DNA of 64,000 nucleotides from Lysobacterales bacterium (GTDB lineage Bacteria > Pseudomonadota > Gammaproteobacteria > Xanthomonadales > SZUA-36), in contig JABAAB010000126.1 in NCBI GenBank assembly GCA_014238945.1, positions 1 through 64,000 of the forward strand, in the 5' to 3' direction. Made by a program: the position numbers and the translations under genes. The notes beneath the pieces were generated by a model that saw only the letters and a list, made by a program, of their open reading frames with translations, was not told the DNA's origin and ran no database searches. Of the stretch, positions 39,432 through 48,771 are shown piece after piece (position 1 is the stretch's first letter; every line of letters starts with the position of its first letter).

Positions 39432-39698
39432 TTACAAATGACTGATCAAGTCCCGTAGCTCAGAAAGGGCTGCTGGAACGATGCAATATCTGCGTCTCGG
39501 GCCTTCAACCTCACCGCAGATCAGCCCGTTTTCCCTGAGTATCTTCAGATGCCGGGAGACGGTCGACTGCGCCACCGGCAGACGGTCACACAGATCACCG
39601 GTAATACACTTTTGCTCTTCCAACAGTATTTTGACGATCCGGACCCTAATCGGATGCGCCAGTGCCTTACAGTAATCAGCCAGTAATCTGTCATTCAT
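39432..39698 (-). CDS. ArsR-family metalloregulator
   Basis: 88-residue winged-helix repressor from the ATG at 39698. The frame opens at 39917 but the extra 73 codons have no similarity. Landmarks are LADYCKALAHPIRVRIVKIL, the recognition helix QSTVSRHLKIL and the wing GEVEGPRRRYCI. Cysteines at KCITGDLCDRL flank the position where ArsR proteins bind As(III), so metalloid sensing is likely, although the classical CVCDL spacing is altered. Upstream of arsI on the same strand; it should repress itself and arsI through the two matching sites. Confidence 0.85.
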   Translation of the reverse strand: MNDRLLADYCKALAHPIRVRIVKILLEEQKCITGDLCDRLPVAQSTVSRHLKILRENGLICGEVEGPRRRYCIVPAALSELRDLISHL

Positions 39699-39710
39699 GG
39701 AACCATAAAA

Positions 39711-39730
39711 TATCGTATATCGACGAAATA
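39711..39730 (-). promoter_or_regulatory. Operator-like site upstream of the arsR-type gene
   Basis: TATCGTATATCGACGAAATA, with the core ATCGTATATCG shared with the site upstream of arsI. It lies 13 bases before the regulator start, where a bound repressor would block transcription or its start. Confidence 0.5.
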
Positions 39731-39845
39731 CAATAAACAGATCAAATTTGAATCTTGAAAATGTACGTAAAGGCACTGGCGCACTCTGAATGTTGCCTGG
39801 TTTGGTGCCACGCCGAGACGACATTTGCTGTGAGAAAGTGGGGTT

Positions 39846-40304
39846 ATGGGATTCTACAACGATGAGAAAACAGCCCTCCAGTATATTGATATGGATATAT
39901 TGAAAAAAGAATTTCATGTCACCGGATCTGATACTTCACGGTTCTTCCTGGAACGCTATGGCAAAGCCAACCCAGAAGCTGACCTGATACATGCCGACGC
40001 GGTTTCTATTGATACCCAATTGTCTTTCGATTGCATTTATTCGAACAAGGTATTACATCATTTGCCCCCGGAGGAGTTGGCCAAATCCCTGGGTCGCCAA
40101 AAAGAAATCCTTTCAGGCAATGGTCTCATCATGCATTCATTCCGGAGGGGGACCGGAGTAGAAGAACATCATGGATTGAAGTTCGTGAACCAGACCCGTA
40201 CCAGTCTTCGGTCCATAGTAAGCCAGGTTTTCAATATCGTAGAAGTTGTCGTCTATACAGAAATGGAAAACAATGACTCTCTCTATGTTCTGGCCAGGGT
40301 GTAA
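39846..40304 (+). pseudogene. SAM-dependent methyltransferase with internal deletion of the SAM motif
   Basis: 152 residues. The start MGFYNDEKTALQYIDM and the middle FHVTGSDTSRFFLERY, FDCIYSNKVLHHLPPEEL and GLIMHSFRRG match a family of class I methyltransferases. Between YIDM and DILKKEFHVTGSD the roughly 35-45 residues that normally hold the first helix and the glycine-rich motif I are absent, yet the frame continues. Without motif I, SAM binding should fail. The C-terminus (NNDSLYVLARV) is normal and its stop overlaps the pirin start by one base (TAATG), so the gene pair itself is intact. Probably inactive, but may be translated. Confidence 0.65.
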
Positions 40305-41023
40305 TGGGTATGTTGAAAATCAGAAGAGCGGCAGACCGCGGCCACGCCGACCACGGCTGGCTGAACAGTAAACACAGCTTTTCGTTTGCCGATTTCTATG
40401 ATCCCGAGTACATGGGATTTGGCAAATTGCGGGTAATAAACGACGATAGGGTACAGTCGGCGAAGGGATTTGGCACGCACCCACACCGCGATATGGAAAT
40501 CATTTCGTACGTGCTCGATGGCGAATTGGAACACAGGGACTCCATGGGCAATGGTTCGGTGATGCGACCCGGTGATGTGCAGCGCATGAGTGCGGGTACC
40601 GGTGTCACGCACAGTGAATTTAACCCCTCCCCCAGCGAGCCGGTACATTTTCTGCAGATCTGGATAGTACCGGATGCCAAGGGTCATCAACCGGGCTATG
40701 AACAGCAGCATTTTGCCGAATCACAAAAGCGTGGCTGCTTGAAGCTGGTGGCCTCGGGCACCGGTCGTGATGGTTCCATCTCCCTGAACCAGGACGCGGA
40801 CATTTACGCGGGTCTGTTTGATGGTAATGAAGAAGCAACATTCGCAACGAAACAGGGGCGTGACACCTGGCTGCAAATTGCGCGGGGTAGCTTGAATATT
40901 AATGGGGAACGTATCGAGGCAGGTGATGGGGTGGCAGTCACCCGGGTGGGAGAGCTCAATTTGTCCAAGGGTGAGGTTGCTGAAGTGCTGCTGTTTGATA
41001 TGGCCGGTTCCAACCACGGTTGA
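40304..41023 (+). CDS. Pirin family protein (YhaK/YhhW quercetinase-like)
   Basis: 239-residue bicupin of the pirin family. It starts with the KIRRAADRGHADHGWLNSKH segment, and the N-terminal cupin holds the metal ligands in FGTHPHRDMEIISYVLDGEL and GTGVTHSEFN. The C-terminal cupin is present but lacks a clear metal site, as usual. Some members, such as E. coli YhhW, cleave quercetin; others act in redox regulation. Cytoplasmic. It overlaps the stop of the preceding methyltransferase-like gene by one base and converges with the gamma-glutamyltransferase gene, only two bases apart. Confidence 0.93.
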   Translation: MGMLKIRRAADRGHADHGWLNSKHSFSFADFYDPEYMGFGKLRVINDDRVQSAKGFGTHPHRDMEIISYVLDGELEHRDSMGNGSVMRPGDVQRMSAGTGVTHSEFNPSPSEPVHFLQIWIVPDAKGHQPGYEQQHFAESQKRGCLKLVASGTGRDGSISLNQDADIYAGLFDGNEEATFATKQGRDTWLQIARGSLNINGERIEAGDGVAVTRVGELNLSKGEVAEVLLFDMAGSNHG

Positions 41024-41025
41024 CG

Positions 41026-42822
41026 CTACCAGCCGATACCATAATCCTCACCGAAGTTGCTGGCTGCACCCCACATCGTGCCATGTTCAACATCAAACAG
41101 GATCGCGTTGATGGGTCCGGATGTGCGTGCCTTGAAGCTGAGTTGATAACCCATTTCTTTCAATGCCTTGCGGGTCTCCCCGGGCAGGTCATCACGCAGG
41201 TCCAGTGAACCGGGACTCGAAGGATGGTCATCAAATGAACCACGCATCTGGTAGCTATTGATATTGGCAGCTTCAGCCGCCTGCTGCGGAGTCATGTTCC
41301 ATTCCACGATATTGAGGAAGAACTGCAACAGGTTCTGGTCCTGGCTGTCACCACCCTGGACCGAGAAGGAAAGGAAAGGCACCCCGTCTTTCATAGCTAT
41401 GCCCGGGGTCAATGTGGAACGCGGACGCTTGCCAGGCTCCACCACGTTGAAGGGATTCTCCGCCGTGTCCAACACGAAACTTTGCATACGCTGAGACAGG
41501 CCGATTCCGGTGTTGCCGGCGATCACCGCCGGGATCCAGCCGCCACTGGGAGTAACCGAAACAATCCAGCCTTCCCGGTCAGCAGCCTGCACGGCCGTGG
41601 TGCCCATCTTGAAACCCCTGCGCATCTGTTCCTCCGAGATGTCAGCGGTACCTTTCTGCGGGTTTCGTGTATGCCATTGTTCGAGAAATTCCGTGAAGGG
41701 GTTTGTGTCACCCTGGTATGGGTAGGGATCACCGGGGCGTACATCAGGATCGTTGTGGTCCCGGTTAAATTCTCTATATCGTTGTTGGGCATATTCCCTG
41801 GACAATAGTCCCCGGAGCGGGCAATCGGGTGGAAAATACGGATCGCCGTAGTAAAAATCCCGGTCTGCGTAGGCGTGATTCATGGCCTGGTACAGGGTGT
41901 GGATGTAGGCCGCACTGTTGTAGCCCATAGACTGAAGATCGGCATTTTCCAGCATGTTGAGTGCTTGCAGCATGACCGGCCCCTGTACCCAGGTGGTCAG
42001 CTTGTAGACATCGATCCCTTTATAACTTGTTTTTACCGGCTCTTCGATAAGAACCTGCCAACGATCGAGGTCGTCCAGTGTAATCAGTCCTCCCAGTTCG
42101 CGGGTGCCATGCACCAGTTCTTCGGCTATGTCACCCCGGTAGAATCGGTCATTGGCTGCATAGATCGCGTTTTTCCTGCTCTGGTTGCTGGCCAGCGCTG
42201 TTGCTTCCGCCGCTACCAGTTTTCTAAGGGTTTCCGCCAGCTCTGGCTGACGAAAGATTTCTCCCGGCAGGGGGCCGGGAAACTCTTCATTTTCAGGGTG
42301 TGGAAAGAATACCTTTGAGGTTGCCGGCCATTTTTCCAGATCGCGGCGATGTTCCCGGATCAGCTCAACAGTTTCCTCTTCAATGGGGTAGCCATCGGCC
42401 ATTTCTATGGCGGGTTCCAGCACCTCGGCCAGTGACAATCGACCCCACTCCGCCAGCATGGTCATCAAACCACCCGGTGTCCCCGGTGTCACCGCCGAAA
42501 GCGGCCCGGTATCCGGAGGGTAGCGGTAGCCCCGGTCCTTGAAAAAACTGGCCGTGGCACCTGTTGGCGCGACCCCCAGTGCGTTGAGCCCGAAAACTTT
42601 TTTCTCATGGGGGTGGTAGATCAGTGCCTGGGTTTCACCTCCCCAGGCCAAAACATCCCACATGGTCGCTGTTGCCGCGAGCATGGCTGCGGCTGCGTCG
42701 ACCGCATTGCCACCCTTCTGAAACATCATGGCGCCGGTGGTGGCGGCCAGTGGTTTACCGGTAATGGCCATCCAGTGCTGTCCATGCAGGGGCGGGCGCT
42801 GGGTTTGTGGTTGTACAGGCAT
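41026..42822 (-). CDS. Gamma-glutamyltransferase family protein
   Basis: 598 residues of the Ntn-hydrolase gamma-glutamyltranspeptidase family. These enzymes cleave themselves at the catalytic Thr, here Thr408 in FKMGTTAVQAADREG. Other family segments are GKPLAATTGAMMFQKGGNAVDAA, AVTPGTPGGLMTM, a C-terminal glycine-rich SVQGGDSQDQNLLQFF, and WGAASNFGEDYGIG at the end. No signal peptide is evident, which is unlike classical periplasmic GGT, so it is more like the cytoplasmic or acylase-related branch (YwrD type). Substrate may be gamma-glutamyl peptides or an amide. No partner gene adjoins on its strand. Confidence 0.9.
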   Translation of the reverse strand: MPVQPQTQRPPLHGQHWMAITGKPLAATTGAMMFQKGGNAVDAAAAMLAATATMWDVLAWGGETQALIYHPHEKKVFGLNALGVAPTGATASFFKDRGYRYPPDTGPLSAVTPGTPGGLMTMLAEWGRLSLAEVLEPAIEMADGYPIEEETVELIREHRRDLEKWPATSKVFFPHPENEEFPGPLPGEIFRQPELAETLRKLVAAEATALASNQSRKNAIYAANDRFYRGDIAEELVHGTRELGGLITLDDLDRWQVLIEEPVKTSYKGIDVYKLTTWVQGPVMLQALNMLENADLQSMGYNSAAYIHTLYQAMNHAYADRDFYYGDPYFPPDCPLRGLLSREYAQQRYREFNRDHNDPDVRPGDPYPYQGDTNPFTEFLEQWHTRNPQKGTADISEEQMRRGFKMGTTAVQAADREGWIVSVTPSGGWIPAVIAGNTGIGLSQRMQSFVLDTAENPFNVVEPGKRPRSTLTPGIAMKDGVPFLSFSVQGGDSQDQNLLQFFLNIVEWNMTPQQAAEAANINSYQMRGSFDDHPSSPGSLDLRDDLPGETRKALKEMGYQLSFKARTSGPINAILFDVEHGTMWGAASNFGEDYGIGW

Positions 42823-43006
42823 GACCCAGTATTGCCCTGATGGGGCGGATTGGCAACCGGATTGTCCGTGCCAAGGAGTGTAAGAGGTTTATTGAATCAT
42901 GCGCTCACTGCAGTTGGTTTGAATACAAGTGCCCAATTCAGATTCAGCTGATTTGTGCTTGCCATGGATATCGTGTTTAATCAAAAAACAACAAAAAGAG
43001 ACCGCC

Positions 43007-44437
43007 ATGGCATCTGAAATCATACTCCTCAGTTTTTCCGTATTTGTCGTCCTGTTTTTAGGTGTCGGTGTGGTCGCAGCAAGAAGGGGTGCATCGACCG
43101 ATGTGGATTATCTTCTCGGCAGCCGTTCATTTGGCAGCTGGTTTGTCGGTCTGAGCGCAGGGGCCACGGGTAACAGTGGTTTTATCATGCTCGGTGCAGT
43201 GGCCATGGGCTACACCATGGGGCTATCCGGTGTCCTGCTGGCGCTGTCCTGGTTGATTGGTGACCTCACCTTCTGGAGCTTCTTTCCGGAGAAGGTCAAC
43301 CGCATAGCCCGCGATCGTGACTGCAGTACGGTACCCGAATTGCTCAGTTCAGGTATACCCGGAGCGGGCAGTGTCAGGATCAGACAATTTGCCGGGCTGC
43401 TCATCGTTGTGCTGATCGGCGCATATACCGCGGCGCAATTCTCCGCCGCAGCAAAGACACTCAACGTATTTTTTGACCTGGATATGAGCACCGGCATCAT
43501 GGTCTCTGCGCTGGCCATACTGGCCTACTGTACGACCGGTGGCCTGAGGGCTTCGCTTTGGACGGACGTGGTCCAGGCCATCATCATGCTGGCGATCACC
43601 ACCGGTATGCTCATTGCAGTGTATTTTGCCGCGGGTGGTTTTGCTGCCATTCATGCAGGTCTCGAGGCCATTGATCCTTCGCTGACAAAATTCACGGGAA
43701 CATTCACTGTCTGGACCCTGTTGGCCTATGTACTTGGGTACGCCGCCGCCGGATTCGGTTTTGGCATCAGCCAGCCGCAGATACTGGTGCGGTTGCTGGC
43801 GGGCAAGAGTCCGGATGCGGCCCGCAAGGCAAAATGGATTTACGTGATGTTTATCCAGTACACCTGGCACTGCATGGCGCTGTTCGGTGTGATCGTAAGA
43901 TTATTGATTCCGGGTATTGATGACCCGGAACAGGCGCTGCCCATCTATGCGTTCCAGAATTTTGATCCCTGGCTGGTCGGAATCATTCTGGCGGGTATTT
44001 TCTCAGCCATTGCTTCAACTGCCGATTCACAAGTGCTCGTGTCATCAAGTTCTTTGGCCATTGATGTCGCACCCGGTTTTTATAAAAGAATGTCAGCCCG
44101 TTTCGGTGTTCGATATCAGCAACTGGTGACCTTTATCGTGGGTATCCTGGCTGCCATGGTGGCGATTTTCTTTTCATCCAGTGTTTTCGCCCTGATCATA
44201 TTTGCCCTGTCGACATTGGCCTCTTCATTGGGACCTGCGATGTTCAATATCGCCCTGAGACGTCCCACCACCGCCCTGGCAACCGGGTCCTGCATGACGG
44301 CCGGTCTGCTGGTGGCTATCGGCTGGCGATTGCTGGGTTACAACCTGACCCTGAATGAGTCCTTACCTGGGTTTGTTGCGGGTTTGGCAGTCCATGAAGT
44401 CATCATGCGAATGAGCAGCGCAAAAAAGTCACCCTGA
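43007..44437 (+). CDS. Sodium:solute symporter (SSS family)
   Basis: 476 residues from the ATG at 43007, with about 13 membrane helices. It opens with the first helix and the YLLGSRSFGSWFVGLSAGATGNSGF segment, which carries the helix-2 Na+/substrate-site region of SSS proteins. The later GYAAAGFGFGISQPQILVRLLAG and IFSAIASTADSQVLVSSSSLA segments are also family signatures; the last holds the second Na+-binding serines. It resembles PutP (sodium/proline symporter), and proline is a reasonable guess, but the substrate is not proven. An upstream in-frame start at 42929 is unlikely. The stop codon lies inside a CTGACCCC repeat. Confidence 0.9.
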   Translation: MASEIILLSFSVFVVLFLGVGVVAARRGASTDVDYLLGSRSFGSWFVGLSAGATGNSGFIMLGAVAMGYTMGLSGVLLALSWLIGDLTFWSFFPEKVNRIARDRDCSTVPELLSSGIPGAGSVRIRQFAGLLIVVLIGAYTAAQFSAAAKTLNVFFDLDMSTGIMVSALAILAYCTTGGLRASLWTDVVQAIIMLAITTGMLIAVYFAAGGFAAIHAGLEAIDPSLTKFTGTFTVWTLLAYVLGYAAAGFGFGISQPQILVRLLAGKSPDAARKAKWIYVMFIQYTWHCMALFGVIVRLLIPGIDDPEQALPIYAFQNFDPWLVGIILAGIFSAIASTADSQVLVSSSSLAIDVAPGFYKRMSARFGVRYQQLVTFIVGILAAMVAIFFSSSVFALIIFALSTLASSLGPAMFNIALRRPTTALATGSCMTAGLLVAIGWRLLGYNLTLNESLPGFVAGLAVHEVIMRMSSAKKSP

Positions 44438-44453
44438 CCCCATTTGGGGGCCA
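44433..44453. repeat. CTGACCCC-type short palindrome
   Basis: CTGACCCCATTTGGGGGCCAG, an imperfect palindrome related to the elements at 14311 and 53224. Its first TGA is the stop codon of the symporter gene. Confidence 0.5.
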
Positions 44454-44571
44454 GCACAATTAATCCGGTCAGGCCGGCTACCAGAAAAGACGGTTGTTAT
44501 TTCAAAAACACCCCATATCATTAATAGACCGATGCAAGGCGGCGGATAGCCGGGCATTTTGTGGGGGTTTC

Positions 44572-45576
44572 ATGCGTTTTATCATCAATCTGATCATTGT
44601 AACTTTTCTGGTATTTCCCTTCGGTGTTTCAGCCCAGGTTTCCATTCGCGTGGAGCCGCTCAATAACATTCTGGTAGACCTGGAACGCCGGGCACCAGCT
44701 GATGTTCAATCGTTGAACAATTCACTGCTGTCAGCGGAGGTCACGGCTGTTGTCGCCGGTATTCATGCAGATGTCGGGCATCAGGTCGAGGCCGGCACGC
44801 TGCTGGTGGAACTGGAGAACACCGATTACCTGCTGGCACTGGAACAGGCGGAGGCCAACCTGGTTTCGGCCGTGGCCCAGAAAGAACAGGCCGATTCCAA
44901 GCTCCGCCGGGCCCGGGAACTGCTGGGTAACCAGTACCTGTCAGCCGATGAATTGCTGGACAGGGAAACCGATGTCACGATCCGTCAGTCTCAGATCAAA
45001 TCGGCCGAGGTGGCCATCAGGGTCGCGCGCAGAAACCTTGAAAAATGCCGGATCATCGCACCGTTCAAAGGCGTGGTGACAGCACGCACGGCACAGGTCG
45101 GCAGCTTTGTCGGTATCGGTACGGTGCTGGTGCAACTGGTCCAGACAGACCGCTACGAATTAAATGCAGAGTTACCATCGGGCGTGGCCGATTCCCTGCC
45201 CGATGCAGGCGAAATCTGGTTCGAGTCCCGTAACCAGCGTTTTCCCGTTGAGCTGTTGCGTCTGTCACCTGTCATTGAATCTGAGCGTCGTTCGCGTCAT
45301 GCCCGTTTTGGCTTTAGCGGTGAGGCGCCGGCGGTGGGACGCAGCGGTGATGTGGTCTGGCACATTGAAAGTGGCCAGCTGCCAACCGGACTGGTCAGCC
45401 GCCGTAATGGGGTGCTGGGTGTGTTCCTCAATGACAATGGCAAAGCCCGTTTCAGTCCGTTGCCGGGTGCTCAGGAGGGCAGACCGGTGCCGGTTAACCT
45501 GCCTCCCGGTACCGAAATCATCACCGTCGGTCGTGAGCGTCTGCAGGACGGCGATACCCTGAGCGTCAGTCGTTAG
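44572..45576 (+). CDS. RND efflux periplasmic adaptor (membrane fusion protein)
   Basis: 334 residues from the ATG at 44572, which has GGGGG six bases upstream and starts a signal peptide (ending GVSA). It has the usual hairpin order: half lipoyl domain with AGIHADVGHQVEAGTLLVEL, a coiled-coil hairpin (about 85-160), then the second half lipoyl ITRCRIIAPFKGVVTAR-like segment (KCRIIAPFKGVVTARTAQVG) and a beta-barrel domain. It links the inner-membrane pump to an outer-membrane channel. The pump gene follows 13 bases downstream; no TolC-type channel gene is present, so a channel from elsewhere would be shared. Confidence 0.93.
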   Translation: MRFIINLIIVTFLVFPFGVSAQVSIRVEPLNNILVDLERRAPADVQSLNNSLLSAEVTAVVAGIHADVGHQVEAGTLLVELENTDYLLALEQAEANLVSAVAQKEQADSKLRRARELLGNQYLSADELLDRETDVTIRQSQIKSAEVAIRVARRNLEKCRIIAPFKGVVTARTAQVGSFVGIGTVLVQLVQTDRYELNAELPSGVADSLPDAGEIWFESRNQRFPVELLRLSPVIESERRSRHARFGFSGEAPAVGRSGDVVWHIESGQLPTGLVSRRNGVLGVFLNDNGKARFSPLPGAQEGRPVPVNLPPGTEIITVGRERLQDGDTLSVSR

Positions 45577-45589
45577 CCTGCATATTGAT

Positions 45590-48500
45590 ATGTACAAGAG
45601 CCTGCTGACCAATCACCCGCTGGTCAATATCCTGTTCGTCGTTGTAATGATGATGGGGCTGCTGGCCTATTTCAGCATGCCCCGGGAGCAGGACCCGGAA
45701 ATCAATTTCAACTGGGTAATCGTGCGTACCGTGCTGCCGGGTGCCTCCGCCGAAGATGTTGAGCAACTGGTAACCGGGCCACTGGAGGATGCGATCCGCA
45801 GTGTCCAGGACATCCGCTGGGTCATCAGCACCACCCGTGAAAATTCTGCCCATATCCTGATCCGTTTCCGGGATCTGGACGACCGGGAGTTTGACAAGCG
45901 CATCAACGATATCCGGCGTGAGGTCCAGGCCAAACACAACGATGAACTTCCGGATGAGGCCGAGGATCCTTTTATCCTTGAAGTGACCACATCCAGCGGT
46001 TTTCCGACCGGCCTGGTGGTTTTGGAGGGACAGGCAGATGATGAACTGCTGCGCAAGCAGGCACACATTGTGCGTGGTGACCTGGAACGGCTGACCGGAG
46101 TCGACAAGGTTATCACCATTGGACTGAGCGAACCGGAACTGCAGGTGGAGTTTCTGGCACGAGAACTGGCGGCCCGCGGTCTGATGGCGACCGACATCGC
46201 GGACAGCCTGGGGCAGGCTTTTCGGAATACCTTTGCCGGCAAAACAGTGGTGTCCGGAAATGAGTGGCTGGTTCGGGTCGTGGGGACCACCGACAACCCG
46301 GAGGAACTGGCATCATTCCAGGTCTCGCCCGCGCACCAGCCCGACGCCCTGATCGCACTCAATGACGTGGCGGAAATCAAGCGGGGACGCGAAGACGCGA
46401 CCCAACTGGTTTCATTCCGCGGCAAGCCAGCCGTTGCCATGTCCGTGACCAAAATAGCCAACACCAATACCATTGATTTGATCGACCGGATCAATGATTA
46501 CATCGCCAACAAGAACATCCAGCTGTCTAACATCGGCCTGAAACTGGAGCTTGCCGACGATCAGACTGTGCCCACCCGTGAGGCAATCAGCATCATGCAG
46601 AACAACGCGCTGCTCGGTCTGACCCTGGTACTGGCGGTGTGCTGGGTATTCCTGGGTTTTCGCATCGCAGCGATGGTGACACTGGGTATCCTGTTCTCCA
46701 TTACCGGTACGCTGTGGGTACTGGATGCAACCGGCAATACCCTGAATGTATCGGTGCTGCTGGGTATCGTCATCGTACTCGGTATGCTGGTGGATGATGC
46801 CGTGGTGGTGGTTGAAGCCATGTTCTACCGTCTGCAAAGAGGCACGGCCGGTGTGCAGGCGGCACTGGGTGCCCTGGGTGAGGTGGCCAAACCAGTGACC
46901 TCGGCGGTGGCGACTACCATGGCCGCATTCCTGCCATTGATGCTGTTGCCGGGCATAGTCGGCAAGTTCATGTTCGTTATTCCCTTCGTGGTAACCGTGG
47001 GCCTGGCGATCAGCCTGGTGGAGGCTTTCTGGATATTGCCTTCCCATGTAATAGCCGGGGCGTCGTCGCGGGTACCGAGTGGCAGAATCGGTCAGCAAAA
47101 CGCAACGCTTGACTGGCGGGCCCGCTGGACCCACCGCGCGCGGGTGAAGTATACGAAAATGTTGTGCTACGTAATGCGCCGGCCGGCCCGGTTCCTGGCG
47201 GGAGGCGCTCTGGCGTTTGCCCTGGCCATTGGGGCCGTGGGTATGGGTCTGATCCGCATGGATTTTTTCCTTGCCGACCCGGTTCGCCTGTTTTACGTGA
47301 ATCTGGATATGCCGGCCGATGCACCCATTGAAGAAACATTACGCCAGGGTGTCATTCTCGAGCAGGAAGTACGCCAGCACCTTCAGAGCGGAGAAATCAG
47401 GGCCATCACAGTCTATGCCGGTATCAAGTTCACCGAAACGGAGGAGTTGTACGGTGATCAGTACGCCCAGGTCCAGGTGTCGCTGGCTCCCCCTGAACGT
47501 GATTCCCGCAGTGTGGACAGCGTCATTGAGGAAATGCGTTTGCCAGTACTGGCCACGCCGGTTGACGGTGTCATCACCTTCACCACCATTTCCGTTGGGC
47601 CACCGGCATCACGTGCCATCAGTGCCAAGGTGCGGGCGGATGATTTTGAGGAATTGCGTGCGGCCACAGATGCGGTCAAGGATATGGTCCGAAATATTCC
47701 GGGCACCCTGAATGTGACGGACAACGATGTCCAGGGCAGGTCGGAACTGGTACTGAACCTGGACTACAAAGCGGTGCGCCGTGCCGGGCTGAGCCCCGGG
47801 CAGGTAGCGCGGTTGTTGCGTCTGCATATGGATGGGGAAGTGGTCGCTTTTTTCCGCAGCCAGGGTGAGAAAGTGGAATTGCGGGTGCGTGGCCAGGACC
47901 GCGACCGCAAAGACATTCGCTCGGTGCTGGATGAACCCATAGCCTTGCCCGGTGGTGGTGTGACTACTTTCGGCGCCTTGTCGAATTCGGGTTTTCAGCG
48001 TGGCCGGGGTGCCATCAGCCATTACAACTACCGCCGCGCGATCACCGTGGAAGGTGATATTGATGTCAACCAGACCGATACCGTCGAGGTCAACCGGCTG
48101 CTGGCCGAGGGATGGTTGGAATTACAGGCGCAGTTCCCGGGTACTGACATTGATCTTTCCGGGGAACTGGATGATATCCAGGAGAGTCTCGACGCCATGG
48201 CCGGTCTGTTCCTGCTGGGTCTCGGGTTGATCTACCTGATCATCGCAACCCAGTTCCGCAGTTATTTTCAACCGCTATTGATAGTGGCTACCATACCGAT
48301 GGCATTCACCGGTGTGGTCTTCGGTTTGCTGGTAACCGGTAATCCACTGAGCCTGTATACCCTGTACGGGGTGATCGCCCTGACCGGTATTGCGGTGAAC
48401 AGCGCCATCGTCCTGATCGACGCCGCGAACGCCAGGATCCAGGCCGGTATGCGCCCGTTGCACGCGACCATTTATGCTGCTCGCAGAAGAGTTATCCCGG

Positions 48501-48748
48501 TGCTGATGACCACCACCACTACCATCGCCGGTCTTTTTTCACTGGCCGTAGGTCTGGGTGGAAAATCCCTGGTGTGGGGACCGGTGGCCTCTTCCATCGT
48601 AGCCGGACTGGGTGTCGCCAGCCTGTTGACCCTGTTTCTCATTCCCACCCTGTACCGGGCCTTCCAGCGTGGCCACGGTGGTGCCGAATTCATTGAAATA
48701 CACGGGGAAAATGTTTCGGGTTCAGGCTTACCCTCGCAGGCTCACTGA
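45590..48748 (+). CDS. RND efflux transporter, inner-membrane pump (AcrB/HAE1-like)
   Basis: 1052-residue proton-driven pump with 12 helices and two large periplasmic loops. Landmarks are the start HPLVNILFVVVMMMGLLAYFSMP-like helix, PGASAEDVEQLVTGPLEDAI, the helix-4 region VIVLGMLVDDAVVVVEAMF with the paired Asp residues for proton transfer, and the second-half GVIALTGIAVNSAIVLIDAAN helix. The helix-4 Asp pair (DD) and a following charged residue are intact. It may export drugs, metals or lipids. Operon with its adaptor; converges on the cysteine-rich secreted protein gene 23 bases away. Confidence 0.95.
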   Translation: MYKSLLTNHPLVNILFVVVMMMGLLAYFSMPREQDPEINFNWVIVRTVLPGASAEDVEQLVTGPLEDAIRSVQDIRWVISTTRENSAHILIRFRDLDDREFDKRINDIRREVQAKHNDELPDEAEDPFILEVTTSSGFPTGLVVLEGQADDELLRKQAHIVRGDLERLTGVDKVITIGLSEPELQVEFLARELAARGLMATDIADSLGQAFRNTFAGKTVVSGNEWLVRVVGTTDNPEELASFQVSPAHQPDALIALNDVAEIKRGREDATQLVSFRGKPAVAMSVTKIANTNTIDLIDRINDYIANKNIQLSNIGLKLELADDQTVPTREAISIMQNNALLGLTLVLAVCWVFLGFRIAAMVTLGILFSITGTLWVLDATGNTLNVSVLLGIVIVLGMLVDDAVVVVEAMFYRLQRGTAGVQAALGALGEVAKPVTSAVATTMAAFLPLMLLPGIVGKFMFVIPFVVTVGLAISLVEAFWILPSHVIAGASSRVPSGRIGQQNATLDWRARWTHRARVKYTKMLCYVMRRPARFLAGGALAFALAIGAVGMGLIRMDFFLADPVRLFYVNLDMPADAPIEETLRQGVILEQEVRQHLQSGEIRAITVYAGIKFTETEELYGDQYAQVQVSLAPPERDSRSVDSVIEEMRLPVLATPVDGVITFTTISVGPPASRAISAKVRADDFEELRAATDAVKDMVRNIPGTLNVTDNDVQGRSELVLNLDYKAVRRAGLSPGQVARLLRLHMDGEVVAFFRSQGEKVELRVRGQDRDRKDIRSVLDEPIALPGGGVTTFGALSNSGFQRGRGAISHYNYRRAITVEGDIDVNQTDTVEVNRLLAEGWLELQAQFPGTDIDLSGELDDIQESLDAMAGLFLLGLGLIYLIIATQFRSYFQPLLIVATIPMAFTGVVFGLLVTGNPLSLYTLYGVIALTGIAVNSAIVLIDAANARIQAGMRPLHATIYAARRRVIPVLMTTTTTIAGLFSLAVGLGGKSLVWGPVASSIVAGLGVASLLTLFLIPTLYRAFQRGHGGAEFIEIHGENVSGSGLPSQAH

Positions 48749-48771
48749 ATGACCTCGGTCGTGTATTTTTA

